Shown: piece by piece, positions 43,548 to 52,262 of the stretch
Layout: the number at the start of each line of letters is the position of its first letter
How positions within the stretch are numbered: position 1 is the stretch's first letter
NCBI GenBank assembly: GCA_965369995.1
Contig: CBDURO010000004.1
Coordinates: 11,746 to 75,745 of the forward strand
DNA: 64,000 nucleotides
DNA from: JAHJCW01 sp965369995
GTDB lineage: Bacteria; Fidelibacterota; Marinisomatia; Marinisomatales; JAHJCW01
Direction: 5' to 3'
Made by a program: the position numbers and the translations under genes
Notes under the pieces: generated by a model
What the model saw: only the letters and a program-made list of their open reading frames with translations
Database searches by the model: none
What the model was told of the DNA's origin: nothing

Positions 43548-46364
43548 TTACGCCAATTCATTTATATTAGTGAACACTTGCATCTGAACCGGAATTGCTT
43601 CGCTAAAATTTGTTCCGTAGCGTTTTGTGACTATCCTGTCATCTAATACAATAAAAATACCTTCATCTGTCATTGTACGGATTAATCTTCCAAATCCTTG
43701 TCTAAATCGAATAACGGATTCGGGTACAGCGAAACTAATAAATGAATTATCACCTAACATCTCAAGCATTTCAGAATATGCTCTTATTGTTGGTTCTGTT
43801 GGTACATCAAATGGAAGTTTTGTTATGATAAGAATTTGTAATAAATCACCCGGTAAATCCACACCTTCCCAAAATGCTGAAGTTCCTAATAATACGCCAT
43901 TTGGCGTCCTTTTCATACCGTCTATTAATGATTGTCTTGATGAATTAAATATCTGGGCAAAAATAGGTAAATCTTTTCCAATTGAACTTTTTTTCAATTC
44001 GTTATAAACACCTGTTAGAGTTTTCCGTGCGGTAAAAAGTACCATTATCCGTTGATTATATTTTTGACTTACCAATTCTATTATTTTTGCAATTGAAACC
44101 GAATCCGAGGTTATACTTTTGCGATTTCCATACTGTAAATATGTAACTTGATCTTCATAATAAAAAGGACTTGGGAAATAATCTGTCTTTACTGTTTTAT
44201 CTGTGATTCTATCAAGTCCGGTGCGTCGAAAATAATAATCAAATCCGCTATTAACTCGAAGAGTCGCGGAAGTTAAAACGCAGTAGGCAATATTTTTAAA
44301 AAATAATGAACTCAATTTTTCGGATACATCAACCGGTGAAGCATGCAACGATAACATTAATTCTTTGATACCGTTTCTTTCCTTAAAATCTCCTTCTTTC
44401 CAATACACATTTTCCGGTTTCTGCTCGGAAGTCAATAATATTACGTTGTTTATAAGTCCGCTTAATATATCTTTTTGTTGAGCTAAAACTTGATGTAATT
44501 CATCATAATCTTTGCGTTCAGGATCTTTTTCCAATAAAGTGTTCGCTGTTTTTTCAATGGTAATATGCAACCCTTTTAAAGCATCAACTAACTGTTCTAA
44601 TTCGTCCGCTGCTGAAATATATTCTTCCTCAAGTTTGTTAATTATATTTTTTTGTGTATAGACCGAATCTTTGTTGAATTCTGCATCTACATTGTTTCCG
44701 TATTTTTCGAAAAAGGCTCTTAATGTCTTTATCGCAAATGCGACTTCTTCACTCATCGCTTTTTGCAAAGCGATAAATTCCGGATACAAACCACCTATAG
44801 CGCCTAACATATTATTCCAACGCTTATTGCCCCGATATTTCGGATCAATACTCTGCAGATACGATACGTACCCGATTTGATCCATTTCATGACTTAGCTG
44901 CTTGTAGGCAACCGAGATTAAATTATGCGCCTCATCAATTATAACGGTGTTAAACATCGGTAGAAAGCCCGGCATAGTAATTTCCGATAGCAAAAGAGCA
45001 TGATTTACGATTATAATTGAAGCTTCGTATAAATCACGTCTCACTCGACCAAAAAAGCAACCATTATTGCTAGCACATAATTTTGTGGTACAAAAGCCGG
45101 ATTCGCTTTGCACCAAAAAAGCAATTTTCCCGGGACGTGAATTCCAAAATCCGTTACATTCTGAAAGGTCTCCGGTATTTGTCCACTCTAACCAGACTAA
45201 TAATGGTAGTATTTTTTCAATTTCCTTTTCGTTTAGTGTTTTAGTCGCATCAGCGATTAACCAGTTTAGTCGCGTTAAGCAGATGTAATTATTTCTTCCT
45301 TTTAATTTTACCGCTTTGACGGAAATATCTAAGGCATCAGCAATAACCGGTAAATCTTTATAAAATAATTGATCTTGTAAATTTTTTGTATAACAAGAGA
45401 TTATCACAGGACCCTTCTCGACAAATTGTTCCGTTCGCTTTAAAGCTGGAAATAAATATGCAAAGGATTTCCCTAAGCCTGTTCCGGCTTCAACTACACC
45501 TATCTGAGCTTCACCGTTAATTATATCATCCACAAAATTTGAATATTCTATTTGTTGAGACCTTTTCTCATAGCCATCTAAAACACTACTTAATATGCCA
45601 CCTTCCCCCAATACGTCTTCTGCGGCTAAACTATTAATTGATTGTTTGCCATCATGAAAGTACACATTGTCTTGCACATTATGATTTTCTTTAGATTTAG
45701 TTAACCCTTTTTTTATTTCACCTGATTTAGTGAGCTCATTGGCAATATTTATAAATAACGCTTTATTATGTAATTCAGTACTTTTTAAAAGTGCTAATAT
45801 CTTCGATATAACATGTAATGAATAACTTGCTGCTTCTTCTATAAGATTTAAAAATACAATTCCACAGTTCTCGGTGTCTTTTTCCGCACGGTGCGACCCT
45901 TCTGCTGACAGTCCATAATATTCTGAGACTACTCCTAAATTAAAAGCCGGTAAATGATATAAAAAAGTACGTGCCAATGGTAGCGAATCATATAAATCCG
46001 GTTCAATAAATTTTGTATTATGACGTTTTGCTAATTCCCTTAAAAAGGCAATATCAAATAGCGTATTGTGAGCAACAATAGGTGAATTTCCTATAAATTT
46101 TAATAATTCATCAACAATATCCTCTTCCAAAGGAGCATCTTTTACCATTTCATTGGAGATGTTTGTAATGTTTATAATGAAATCCGGAATCGGACGACCG
46201 GGATTCACTAATTTTACAAATTTATCAGTGGCTTTGCCATCGGTAAACCGTATCGCAGCTACTTCGATTATTCTATCATTTACCGAATCAACTCCGGTAG
46301 TTTCAAAATCTAAAGCTATAAAATCAGATAGATTTAATGTTTTTAACAGGTTACTTATATTCAT
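43548..46364 (-). CDS. DnaQ-like exonuclease fused to DinG-type Fe-S helicase
   Basis: A 938-aa protein with two enzymatic parts. Residues 1-165 form a DEDDh 3'-5' exonuclease (DFETTGVDSVNDRIIEVAAI, AHNTLFDIAFL, HRAEKDTENC). The rest is an XPD/DinG-family helicase with Walker A EAGTGLGKSFAY, four cysteines for an Fe-S cluster between residues about 400 and 435 (SECNGFWNSR, FCTTKLCASNNGCFFG), the DEAH box (IIDEAHNLI) and a C-terminal helicase domain (GTSAFWEGVDLPG, RFRQGFGRLIR). Such fusions are known in Gram-positives. Role is likely in clearing DNA or RNA-DNA structures during repair. Confidence 0.93.
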   Translation of the reverse strand: MNISNLLKTLNLSDFIALDFETTGVDSVNDRIIEVAAIRFTDGKATDKFVKLVNPGRPIPDFIINITNISNEMVKDAPLEEDIVDELLKFIGNSPIVAHNTLFDIAFLRELAKRHNTKFIEPDLYDSLPLARTFLYHLPAFNLGVVSEYYGLSAEGSHRAEKDTENCGIVFLNLIEEAASYSLHVISKILALLKSTELHNKALFINIANELTKSGEIKKGLTKSKENHNVQDNVYFHDGKQSINSLAAEDVLGEGGILSSVLDGYEKRSQQIEYSNFVDDIINGEAQIGVVEAGTGLGKSFAYLFPALKRTEQFVEKGPVIISCYTKNLQDQLFYKDLPVIADALDISVKAVKLKGRNNYICLTRLNWLIADATKTLNEKEIEKILPLLVWLEWTNTGDLSECNGFWNSRPGKIAFLVQSESGFCTTKLCASNNGCFFGRVRRDLYEASIIIVNHALLLSEITMPGFLPMFNTVIIDEAHNLISVAYKQLSHEMDQIGYVSYLQSIDPKYRGNKRWNNMLGAIGGLYPEFIALQKAMSEEVAFAIKTLRAFFEKYGNNVDAEFNKDSVYTQKNIINKLEEEYISAADELEQLVDALKGLHITIEKTANTLLEKDPERKDYDELHQVLAQQKDILSGLINNVILLTSEQKPENVYWKEGDFKERNGIKELMLSLHASPVDVSEKLSSLFFKNIAYCVLTSATLRVNSGFDYYFRRTGLDRITDKTVKTDYFPSPFYYEDQVTYLQYGNRKSITSDSVSIAKIIELVSQKYNQRIMVLFTARKTLTGVYNELKKSSIGKDLPIFAQIFNSSRQSLIDGMKRTPNGVLLGTSAFWEGVDLPGDLLQILIITKLPFDVPTEPTIRAYSEMLEMLGDNSFISFAVPESVIRFRQGFGRLIRTMTDEGIFIVLDDRIVTKRYGTNFSEAIPVQMQVFTNINELA

Positions 46365-47551
46365 TAATAACCCATAAAAACTTTAGCAACATCAATTAAT
46401 AAAGATGGTTTCAGTGGAATACAAGCCCTGAATAATCTTGCAATACTGCGCTTATCTATTGGAAGTTTATTCACTTTTTCAATAATCCTATTTAAATCCT
46501 TATCATTCAATTTATTCACTGCTTTTTTTATCCTATATAACCTATTAATTTGTTTTCCTTCACTATTCATCCAACGTTTTTGATATTCAAATAAATTCAT
46601 TTTAGAAGTTTCTAAACCGTTTTTCAATACCCTAACAGCAACATCTGCCGCTTTAGCTGCACTTTTCATTCCTAATATTATTCCGCCACCGGATAACGGA
46701 TTAACGGTTCTTGCCGCATCACCGATTAACATTACACCATCTGTTACCATTTGTTCAATAGGTTTGGAAAGTGGAATTCCTCCGACTGAAATTGATTCTA
46801 CTTTATGATTTGGATATTTTGAATCTATGAACTTATTTAATCTTTTTTTAGCAGATTCACCCTTAATCGCGCTTTTCCCTGAAATTCCAATCCCGATATT
46901 TGCTATATCTTTTCCTTTAGGAAATATCCATATATAACCGTCCGGAGCTAATTTATTCGAGACATAAAAATAACAAACATTCCTATTTACTTTAATACCG
47001 GATATTGTTTTTTGATAGCCAGAATCAATATCATTTAAGTTTAATTTAGTATTTATACCTGCCATTCTTCCAATACGACTTTCTACGCCATCTGCACCAA
47101 TCACTAATTTGGATTTTATTTCAAAAGGTTCACTATTACATATCCCTTTAACACCAATTACTTTATCATTTTCAAATAACAAACCATTTACATAAGCATT
47201 TGTAACAACTGTTGCACTTTCATCTGCTGCAAATTTTACTAAATCATTGTCAAAAATTTTACGGTTCAGTATGTAACCTTTCTCTTGTAATTTGACTGTT
47301 GTGCTACTTCCATTTGGTGCAACAAAACAAAATTTGTCAATTGTTGCCGCTACCCATTCAGGTTGAGGTTCGTGGAATAAACGCAATCCTGAATCCATTA
47401 CACCTTCACCACATCTTACCGGTATACCGATTTTACTTTTTCTATCTAACAGAAGTACAGAAAGTCCTTTACTTGCCGCTATTCTTGCGAATGTAGAACC
47501 GGCAGGACCTGCTCCAACTACGACAATATCAGTCTTTTTCGTGTTCCACAT
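46364..47551 (-). CDS. Geranylgeranyl reductase family flavoprotein
   Basis: FAD-dependent oxidoreductase of 395 aa. The nucleotide motif VVVGAGPAGSTFARIAASKG, the CGEG motif (VRCGEGVMDS), GADGVESRIGR and GDAARTVNPLSGGGI are intact, the pattern of geranylgeranyl reductases that saturate isoprenoid chains of lipids, menaquinone or chlorophyll. A ferredoxin gene overlaps its start by a few codons, an arrangement seen for archaeal lipid-saturating reductases that use ferredoxin. The substrate is not known; it overlaps the helicase gene by one base. Confidence 0.85.
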   Translation of the reverse strand: MWNTKKTDIVVVGAGPAGSTFARIAASKGLSVLLLDRKSKIGIPVRCGEGVMDSGLRLFHEPQPEWVAATIDKFCFVAPNGSSTTVKLQEKGYILNRKIFDNDLVKFAADESATVVTNAYVNGLLFENDKVIGVKGICNSEPFEIKSKLVIGADGVESRIGRMAGINTKLNLNDIDSGYQKTISGIKVNRNVCYFYVSNKLAPDGYIWIFPKGKDIANIGIGISGKSAIKGESAKKRLNKFIDSKYPNHKVESISVGGIPLSKPIEQMVTDGVMLIGDAARTVNPLSGGGIILGMKSAAKAADVAVRVLKNGLETSKMNLFEYQKRWMNSEGKQINRLYRIKKAVNKLNDKDLNRIIEKVNKLPIDKRSIARLFRACIPLKPSLLIDVAKVFMGY

Positions 47552-47714
47552 AACTCATAACTTCAATTGGGCAAACATAGATACACAATTTACATTCTGT
47601 GCATTTATTAAAATTGATTTCGATATTTTTTTCGAATAATTCGATACAATCAACCGGACACACAGCTACACACGCACCACAAAAATCGCACTCATCTTTG
47701 TCAACTTTGATCAT
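47529..47714 (-). CDS. 2[4Fe-4S] ferredoxin
   Basis: A small ferredoxin with two cluster motifs: CDFCGACVAVCP followed by CTECKLCIYVCP, about 61 aa from ATG 47714. A TTG start at 47726 would add four residues that belong to no conserved motif. It is sandwiched between the membrane-protein gene (26-bp overlap when the TTG is used) and the flavoprotein gene (23-bp overlap). Electron donor to the flavoprotein is the obvious inference; the source of the electrons is not encoded nearby. Confidence 0.9.
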   Translation of the reverse strand: MIKVDKDECDFCGACVAVCPVDCIELFEKNIEINFNKCTECKLCIYVCPIEVMSYVEHEKD

Positions 47715-48486
47715 CTGAAACGCCAAAGGTAGGATATACTCTTTGATAACGCAAATAATTATAACAACGTAATATAAAGAAAAGTAATAATAATGGAATT
47801 AAAAACCATGCTTCCCGTGAAACAACGAACATGGCAAAAATAAATATCGGATAGAACTTGGCTCGTTCTAAATGACGAATATGTTTGCCGAAAAGTAATA
47901 CTACGAGAAATGGTAATGATACAATTGAAGCTGTGCTGATTACAGGATCATCAATAGTATAGCCAATTATTCCAGCGACTATCAATAATAAAATCGCAAT
48001 TCCGGTTTTAATATTTTTTTCATTCTGTGAAATAATTATCCGTTTAGATTTATCACATTTTATGGTATGTATTAAATATATAGCCAAATATGCAATAACA
48101 TATAAAATAGTGTTAATTATGGATATCGTAATAAATAATAAAAAACCAATTCCAAAAAGCACATATGATAACATCAGATGATACGCTATTGATTTATATG
48201 AAGCGGATATATCATTTATCGGTATATATCTATGTTTAAATCCTAAGAATCCAATGATTAATGTGATTATGATAATCCCAATCAAACCAATTTTCCAATC
48301 ACTCCAATCCCAAAAATAGAATCTATCAGTTTGTGCTTTTCCTGCTGCTATTCCTGCTACAAATATTGTCCAAATACCAAATAACTGAGCAGGAAACCAT
48401 TCAATAATTTTATCAAATGATTTAGCTATTTGCGCCAACTTTTCATATCGTTGGGAACCAACGGGAGCATATCTTGCTAATAACAT
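47701..48486 (-). CDS. Hypothetical multi-TM membrane protein
   Basis: A 261-aa protein with about seven hydrophobic helices, e.g. LFGIWTIFVAGIAAG, IGLIGIIIITLIIGFLG and IKTGIAILLLIVAGIIGYTI. The N-terminus has RYAPVGSQRYEKLAQIAKS and a WDWSDWKIG loop precedes the second helix. I do not recognise its family. It overlaps the sodium-dependent transporter gene by 10 bp and the ferredoxin gene, so it is part of the same transcript. A link to prenyl-lipid metabolism by context is only a suggestion. Confidence 0.65.
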   Translation of the reverse strand: MLLARYAPVGSQRYEKLAQIAKSFDKIIEWFPAQLFGIWTIFVAGIAAGKAQTDRFYFWDWSDWKIGLIGIIIITLIIGFLGFKHRYIPINDISASYKSIAYHLMLSYVLFGIGFLLFITISIINTILYVIAYLAIYLIHTIKCDKSKRIIISQNEKNIKTGIAILLLIVAGIIGYTIDDPVISTASIVSLPFLVVLLFGKHIRHLERAKFYPIFIFAMFVVSREAWFLIPLLLLFFILRCYNYLRYQRVYPTFGVSDDQS

Positions 48487-49955
48487 TGTTTTTTCATCCT
48501 ATTTCTTGAAAGAATTATTACAAGCATTACGATAACCAATACTAGAATAATCCAATAATTTTTTACTTGTTCGATGGCGCTTTCTAATAAACCAATCGAA
48601 TGCAAAAAGACAATAAAAATCATAACCGGTGCAATATACTTTAAGAACACTTTGAAAGTACCAACTAACCATGAACGATCCTTAAATATATTTTCCGCTC
48701 CGTGTTTCAATTCAATCAATGCTTTATCGAAGCCCCAAATCCATGCAACAAATATCGCAATTAATAGTCCACCAAAGGGTAATAATACATTCGATGCTAT
48801 AAAATCAACTATATCGAAAAATGTCATACCATTGTAGGTAACATCAGCTAATAAATTAAAAGACAAAGCACTTGGAATACCAAATATGAATACCAACGAA
48901 CCAAGTACTAAAACAGCTCGATGTCTGCTCCACCCTCTTTCATCAACAAAGTAGGCAACAACAACTTCTAACAATGAAATTGCGGAAGTCAATGCTGCTA
49001 CTGTCAACAATACAAAGAACAATAAGCCAAAAATATAACCTCCGGTCATACTTCCAAAAACCACTGTAAGCGTATTAAAAATTAATCCGGGTCCTCCTGC
49101 CGGATCTTGTCCCATCGCAAAAACTGCGGTAAATATTGCTACACCCGCCATAATGGCGATTAACGTATCAAGGAACACAATTTGTACAGCAGCATTTGGA
49201 ATGTTTGTCTTTTTATTCAAATAACTGCCATACGTCATTAAAGCACCCATCCCGAGACTTAATGTAAAAAAGGCGTGGCCTAATGCGATTAACACAGATT
49301 GACCGGTTATTTTACTCCATTCCGGTTTCCATAAAAATGCCAAACCTTCCCCGGATCCTTTTAGAGAAATACCTTTAATCATTAAAATAATTAATATAAC
49401 AAACAAGATTGGCATCATGATTTTACTACCCCTCTCAATACCATCCTTGACACCCAAAATAACAACTGCCATTGTAAATACGAAAAAGATAGTATAGAAC
49501 CCCATCATCCAAGTTGGATCGCCGACAAGTAAATTGAAATGATTGCTAGCTTGTTCTGCCGTTCCTAAGGTGCTAAAAGTTCCTTGCAGGGCTTCAATCA
49601 TATAGCCCATAGACCATCCCGCAATTACCGTGTAAAATGAGAGAATTATGAATCCTGCTAAGACACCCAATCCACCAATCGCCGTCCAAAATTTACTTCC
49701 ACTTAACTTCCTAAAAGCACCGACCGGGTTCCTCTGTGTGGTCCTGCCCATTAATATTTCCGCGATCACAACAGGTAAGCCGACTATTGCAATACAAATC
49801 AAGTACACAATAATAAAGGCAGCACCACCATTTTCTCCTGCAATATAAGGGAATTTCCATATATTACCGAGTCCTATAGCCGAGCCGGATGCAGCTAAAA
49901 CAAATCCAAATTTTGATCCCCAATGTTCTCTTTTAGCCATTTGGCGGTAGCTCAT
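48477..49955 (-). CDS. Sodium-dependent transporter (NSS/SNF family)
   Basis: Inner-membrane LeuT-fold transporter of 492 aa with about 12 helices. The N-terminus has KREHWGSKFGFVLAASGSAIGLGNIWKFPYIAGENGGAAF, the signature of the family's Na+ site. Members import amino acids or other small solutes with Na+. The ligand is not predictable. The frame starts at ATG 49955, but ATG 49940 (MAKREHWGSK) would fit the family N-terminus better. It overlaps the DUF5683-like gene by 23 bp and the next membrane gene by 10 bp. Confidence 0.92.
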   Translation of the reverse strand: MSYRQMAKREHWGSKFGFVLAASGSAIGLGNIWKFPYIAGENGGAAFIIVYLICIAIVGLPVVIAEILMGRTTQRNPVGAFRKLSGSKFWTAIGGLGVLAGFIILSFYTVIAGWSMGYMIEALQGTFSTLGTAEQASNHFNLLVGDPTWMMGFYTIFFVFTMAVVILGVKDGIERGSKIMMPILFVILIILMIKGISLKGSGEGLAFLWKPEWSKITGQSVLIALGHAFFTLSLGMGALMTYGSYLNKKTNIPNAAVQIVFLDTLIAIMAGVAIFTAVFAMGQDPAGGPGLIFNTLTVVFGSMTGGYIFGLLFFVLLTVAALTSAISLLEVVVAYFVDERGWSRHRAVLVLGSLVFIFGIPSALSFNLLADVTYNGMTFFDIVDFIASNVLLPFGGLLIAIFVAWIWGFDKALIELKHGAENIFKDRSWLVGTFKVFLKYIAPVMIFIVFLHSIGLLESAIEQVKNYWIILVLVIVMLVIILSRNRMKKQCY

Positions 49956-50340
49956 TTTCTAAAGTATTTTTTTCCAATACATCACCTTCCATAATTTGAT
50001 TGAACGGTTCCAAATGGCTATCCACGACCGCATCGAGTATCCCGTAAATATGTACGAAAAATGCCCACCAAGCATATTTGTTTCTATTCGTTAAATACAA
50101 ATCATTTGAATTTTCAATAGTATATTTTTTACCATTCTTAATTGATTGCCGAATCGCTAGCGATTCTAAAGTAATTATGATACCAGCTTTTAGATACTTG
50201 CCATTATAAATTTGTCCTCCACCCGGCAATATACTCCACAACGCAGCTTTTTTTGGAGTTTTGATTTTTGTTGAATCTATTTCCTGCCCAAATGAAAAAG
50301 AAATAATTATAATAAAAATTAATAACACTTTAGGAATCAA
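49933..50340 (-). CDS. DUF5683-like small membrane/secreted protein
   Basis: A 135-aa protein with an N-terminal signal-like hydrophobic stretch (VLLIFIIIISFSFGQ). The conserved core is KTPKKAALWSILPGGGQIYNGKY with LKAGIIITLESLAIR, the DUF5683 pattern common in Bacteroidota, followed by WWAFFVHIYGILDAVVDSHLEPF. The function of this family is unknown. The start is a TTG that overlaps the end of the lipid-kinase gene by about 11 bp. It is one of the traits suggesting an FCB-group host. Confidence 0.8.
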   Translation of the reverse strand: MIPKVLLIFIIIISFSFGQEIDSTKIKTPKKAALWSILPGGGQIYNGKYLKAGIIITLESLAIRQSIKNGKKYTIENSNDLYLTNRNKYAWWAFFVHIYGILDAVVDSHLEPFNQIMEGDVLEKNTLENELPPNG

Positions 50341-51244
50341 AGCGTTTATCTCCTGACCAATTACCGATTATAGGTTGTACCTTGGGATGGATTTTTATAT
50401 CTAATATTTTACATTTATCTTCAAATATTTCACCATCAAAATGAATAGGGATAAACTTAGTACTTTCTACTTTAATACGCTTTGCTTGAAACATCTCAAC
50501 TTCATCCAAATCTGTTATTGTACCGTTTGATAGTTTTGCAAAATTAGTAACAATTCGCCACCGTGTTATCTCTTTTACATAGCAAACGTCAAATACACCA
50601 TCGTCTAATTTTGCTTTTGGAGTAAGTTGCAATCCACCTCCAACATTCCAACCATTTCCAATACTGACCATATAAATATCATCTTCAAGTATTTTTTTGT
50701 CTAAGGTTAACTTCATCGGAATTCTTTTATATGCAAATAACGTATATACAATTGCTAAAATATAGCGGAAAGCTCCCTTTATAAATTCTATTTTTCTACC
50801 ATTCCAATTTACCTGTCCCTCAAAACCCATACCGAGGACATTTACAAATTTCCTGCCATTAACTTCGCCTACATCAATGTTTTTTACATCGTGGTTCAAC
50901 AAGATTTGAATTGCTTCTTCAATCGAATTGTAAGGAATACTGCAACTTCTTGCAAAATCATTTCCGGTTCCGATGGGAATCATTCCAAACGGTATTTTTA
51001 AATCCGGAGCCCCATTAATCACTTCGTTAATTGTACCATCACCACCAACGGCTACAACAACGTCAAATTTAGGACCGATTTCCTTCACTAATTCTACGGC
51101 ATGCATCGGTTCTTGTGTAAAATGAAATTCATATTCAATTTTCTTTGTTCGGAAAATATTTTCAATTTGAGGCAATACTTTCATTGTTTTACCACTACCC
51201 GCTATCGGATTAACAATTAACAAATATCTTTTTTTCTTGGGCAT
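50330..51244 (-). CDS. dagK: Diacylglycerol kinase/YegS-like lipid kinase
   Basis: Cytosolic lipid kinase of about 304 aa. The nucleotide-binding motif VVAVGGDGTINEVINGAPD, the preceding VNPIAGSGKTMKVLPQ and FGMIPIGTGNDFARS are all intact, as are the substrate-domain strands with the YKRIPMKLTLDGK-type segment (here YKRIPMKLTLDKK). It phosphorylates diacylglycerol, or possibly another lipid. ATG 51244 is chosen because AGGAG lies five bases before it; the GTG at 51250 is less likely. It is 12 bp downstream of ridA. Confidence 0.93.
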   Translation of the reverse strand: MPKKKRYLLIVNPIAGSGKTMKVLPQIENIFRTKKIEYEFHFTQEPMHAVELVKEIGPKFDVVVAVGGDGTINEVINGAPDLKIPFGMIPIGTGNDFARSCSIPYNSIEEAIQILLNHDVKNIDVGEVNGRKFVNVLGMGFEGQVNWNGRKIEFIKGAFRYILAIVYTLFAYKRIPMKLTLDKKILEDDIYMVSIGNGWNVGGGLQLTPKAKLDDGVFDVCYVKEITRWRIVTNFAKLSNGTITDLDEVEMFQAKRIKVESTKFIPIHFDGEIFEDKCKILDIKIHPKVQPIIGNWSGDKRFDS

Positions 51245-51256
51245 ATTCACTCCTAT

Positions 51257-51640
51257 TTATAATGTTGCAATACAATCGATTTCGATTAACACATCCTTTG
51301 GAAGCGCCGATACTTCAACGACCGACCGTGCCGGAGGATCAACACCATCAAACCGTTCCTTAAATACGGCATTCAACTCAGGATAATTTGATAAATTTGT
51401 AATAAATACGGTTAGCTTAATTGATTTACTTAAATCGGTTCCGGCAGCTTTCAAAACAAATTCAATATTATTTAATGTCTGTTTTACTTGTTCAGTGAAA
51501 TCATCTGAAATTACTTCGCCCGTTTTTGAATCTAGTGGAATTTGTCCGGCAGTGTAAACCAATCCATTTGATACAATTGCTTGACTATAATAGCCAATCG
51601 CGCCTGGTGCATTTTCAGTAAATATTATTTTTCTATTCAT
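51257..51640 (-). CDS. ridA: RidA family enamine/imine deaminase
   Basis: A 127-aa trimeric enzyme that hydrolyses reactive 2-aminoacrylate and other enamines made by PLP enzymes. Seen are PGAIGYYSQAIVSNGLVYTAGQIPLD, the middle FVLKAAGTDLSKSIKLTVFI segment, and the C-terminal PPARSVVEVSALPKDVLIEIDCIA with the catalytic arginine. Length is typical. It lies 12-20 bp upstream of dagK. The 199-bp gap before it contains an inverted repeat. Confidence 0.96.
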   Translation of the reverse strand: MNRKIIFTENAPGAIGYYSQAIVSNGLVYTAGQIPLDSKTGEVISDDFTEQVKQTLNNIEFVLKAAGTDLSKSIKLTVFITNLSNYPELNAVFKERFDGVDPPARSVVEVSALPKDVLIEIDCIATL

Positions 51641-51648
51641 ATTTTTTT

Positions 51649-51808
51649 AGCCACTAATTACACGAATTACACAAATAATATTTATAACAAATTGAAATTA
51701 ACCGCGAAGAACGCAAAGCTATCATTCTTTGAATAATCCTGTGTAATGGTTTTTATTGTCAATGTAATTGTTTTTATATTTGTGTCCTTCGTGTAATCCG
51801 TGGTTATT
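51649..51808. repeat. Imperfect inverted repeat, 30-nt arms
   Basis: The left arm AGCCACTAATTACACGAATT at 51649 and onward to 51680 resembles the reverse complement of 51775-51808 (AACCACGGATTACACGAAGG and onward). Between them lies AT-rich DNA without a gene. It fits a dispersed intergenic element. Confidence 0.5.
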
Positions 51809-51839
51809 CTTATCGTTTTAATCTTTTTTTCGTTGTGAA

Positions 51840-52262
51840 TTATTCCAAATCCCAAGTCGCCAAACCAATTTCATCATTGAATGTGCGTTTAGAATTACCA
51901 TCAATTTTATGAATTATAAATTCTCCGACTACTGCAACATTCATGCTAAATAAATGTCCACCAAATATTTCCATATTATGATTACCGATGGTTATGTGAG
52001 CATGGATAAACGGCTCATCATCCAATAACATAATATTACCCTGATACGTGATCAATTCATACTCTTCTTTGAATGTCTTCTTAGTGTATTCTTTTGTGCT
52101 AGAATCATAAGCACCTAATTCAATATTATTCATTGCACCAATACCAGTGATGTGACCATTTAAAATATTATGTTTTTTACAAAAATTGGTCAATACATCA
52201 ACTGCCGGTTCGCCTTTTTCAAGATAAACAAAGTAGGTGTTATCATGTTGCTTAAATTGCAT
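51840..52262 (-). CDS. PCC-domain (DUF296) protein
   Basis: A 140-aa single-domain protein of the PPC/PCC family, forming a trimeric barrel that in bacteria often binds metal. Seen are GHITGIGAMNNIELGAYDS, the strand ELITYQGNIMLLDDEPFIHAHITIGNH with the conserved His pair, and FGGHLFSMNVAVVGEFIIH. Plant members have AT-hook domains; this one does not. Cytosolic location is inferred. Its start codon overlaps the alaS stop by one base, so they share a transcript. Function is unproven. Confidence 0.88.
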   Translation of the reverse strand: MQFKQHDNTYFVYLEKGEPAVDVLTNFCKKHNILNGHITGIGAMNNIELGAYDSSTKEYTKKTFKEEYELITYQGNIMLLDDEPFIHAHITIGNHNMEIFGGHLFSMNVAVVGEFIIHKIDGNSKRTFNDEIGLATWDLE

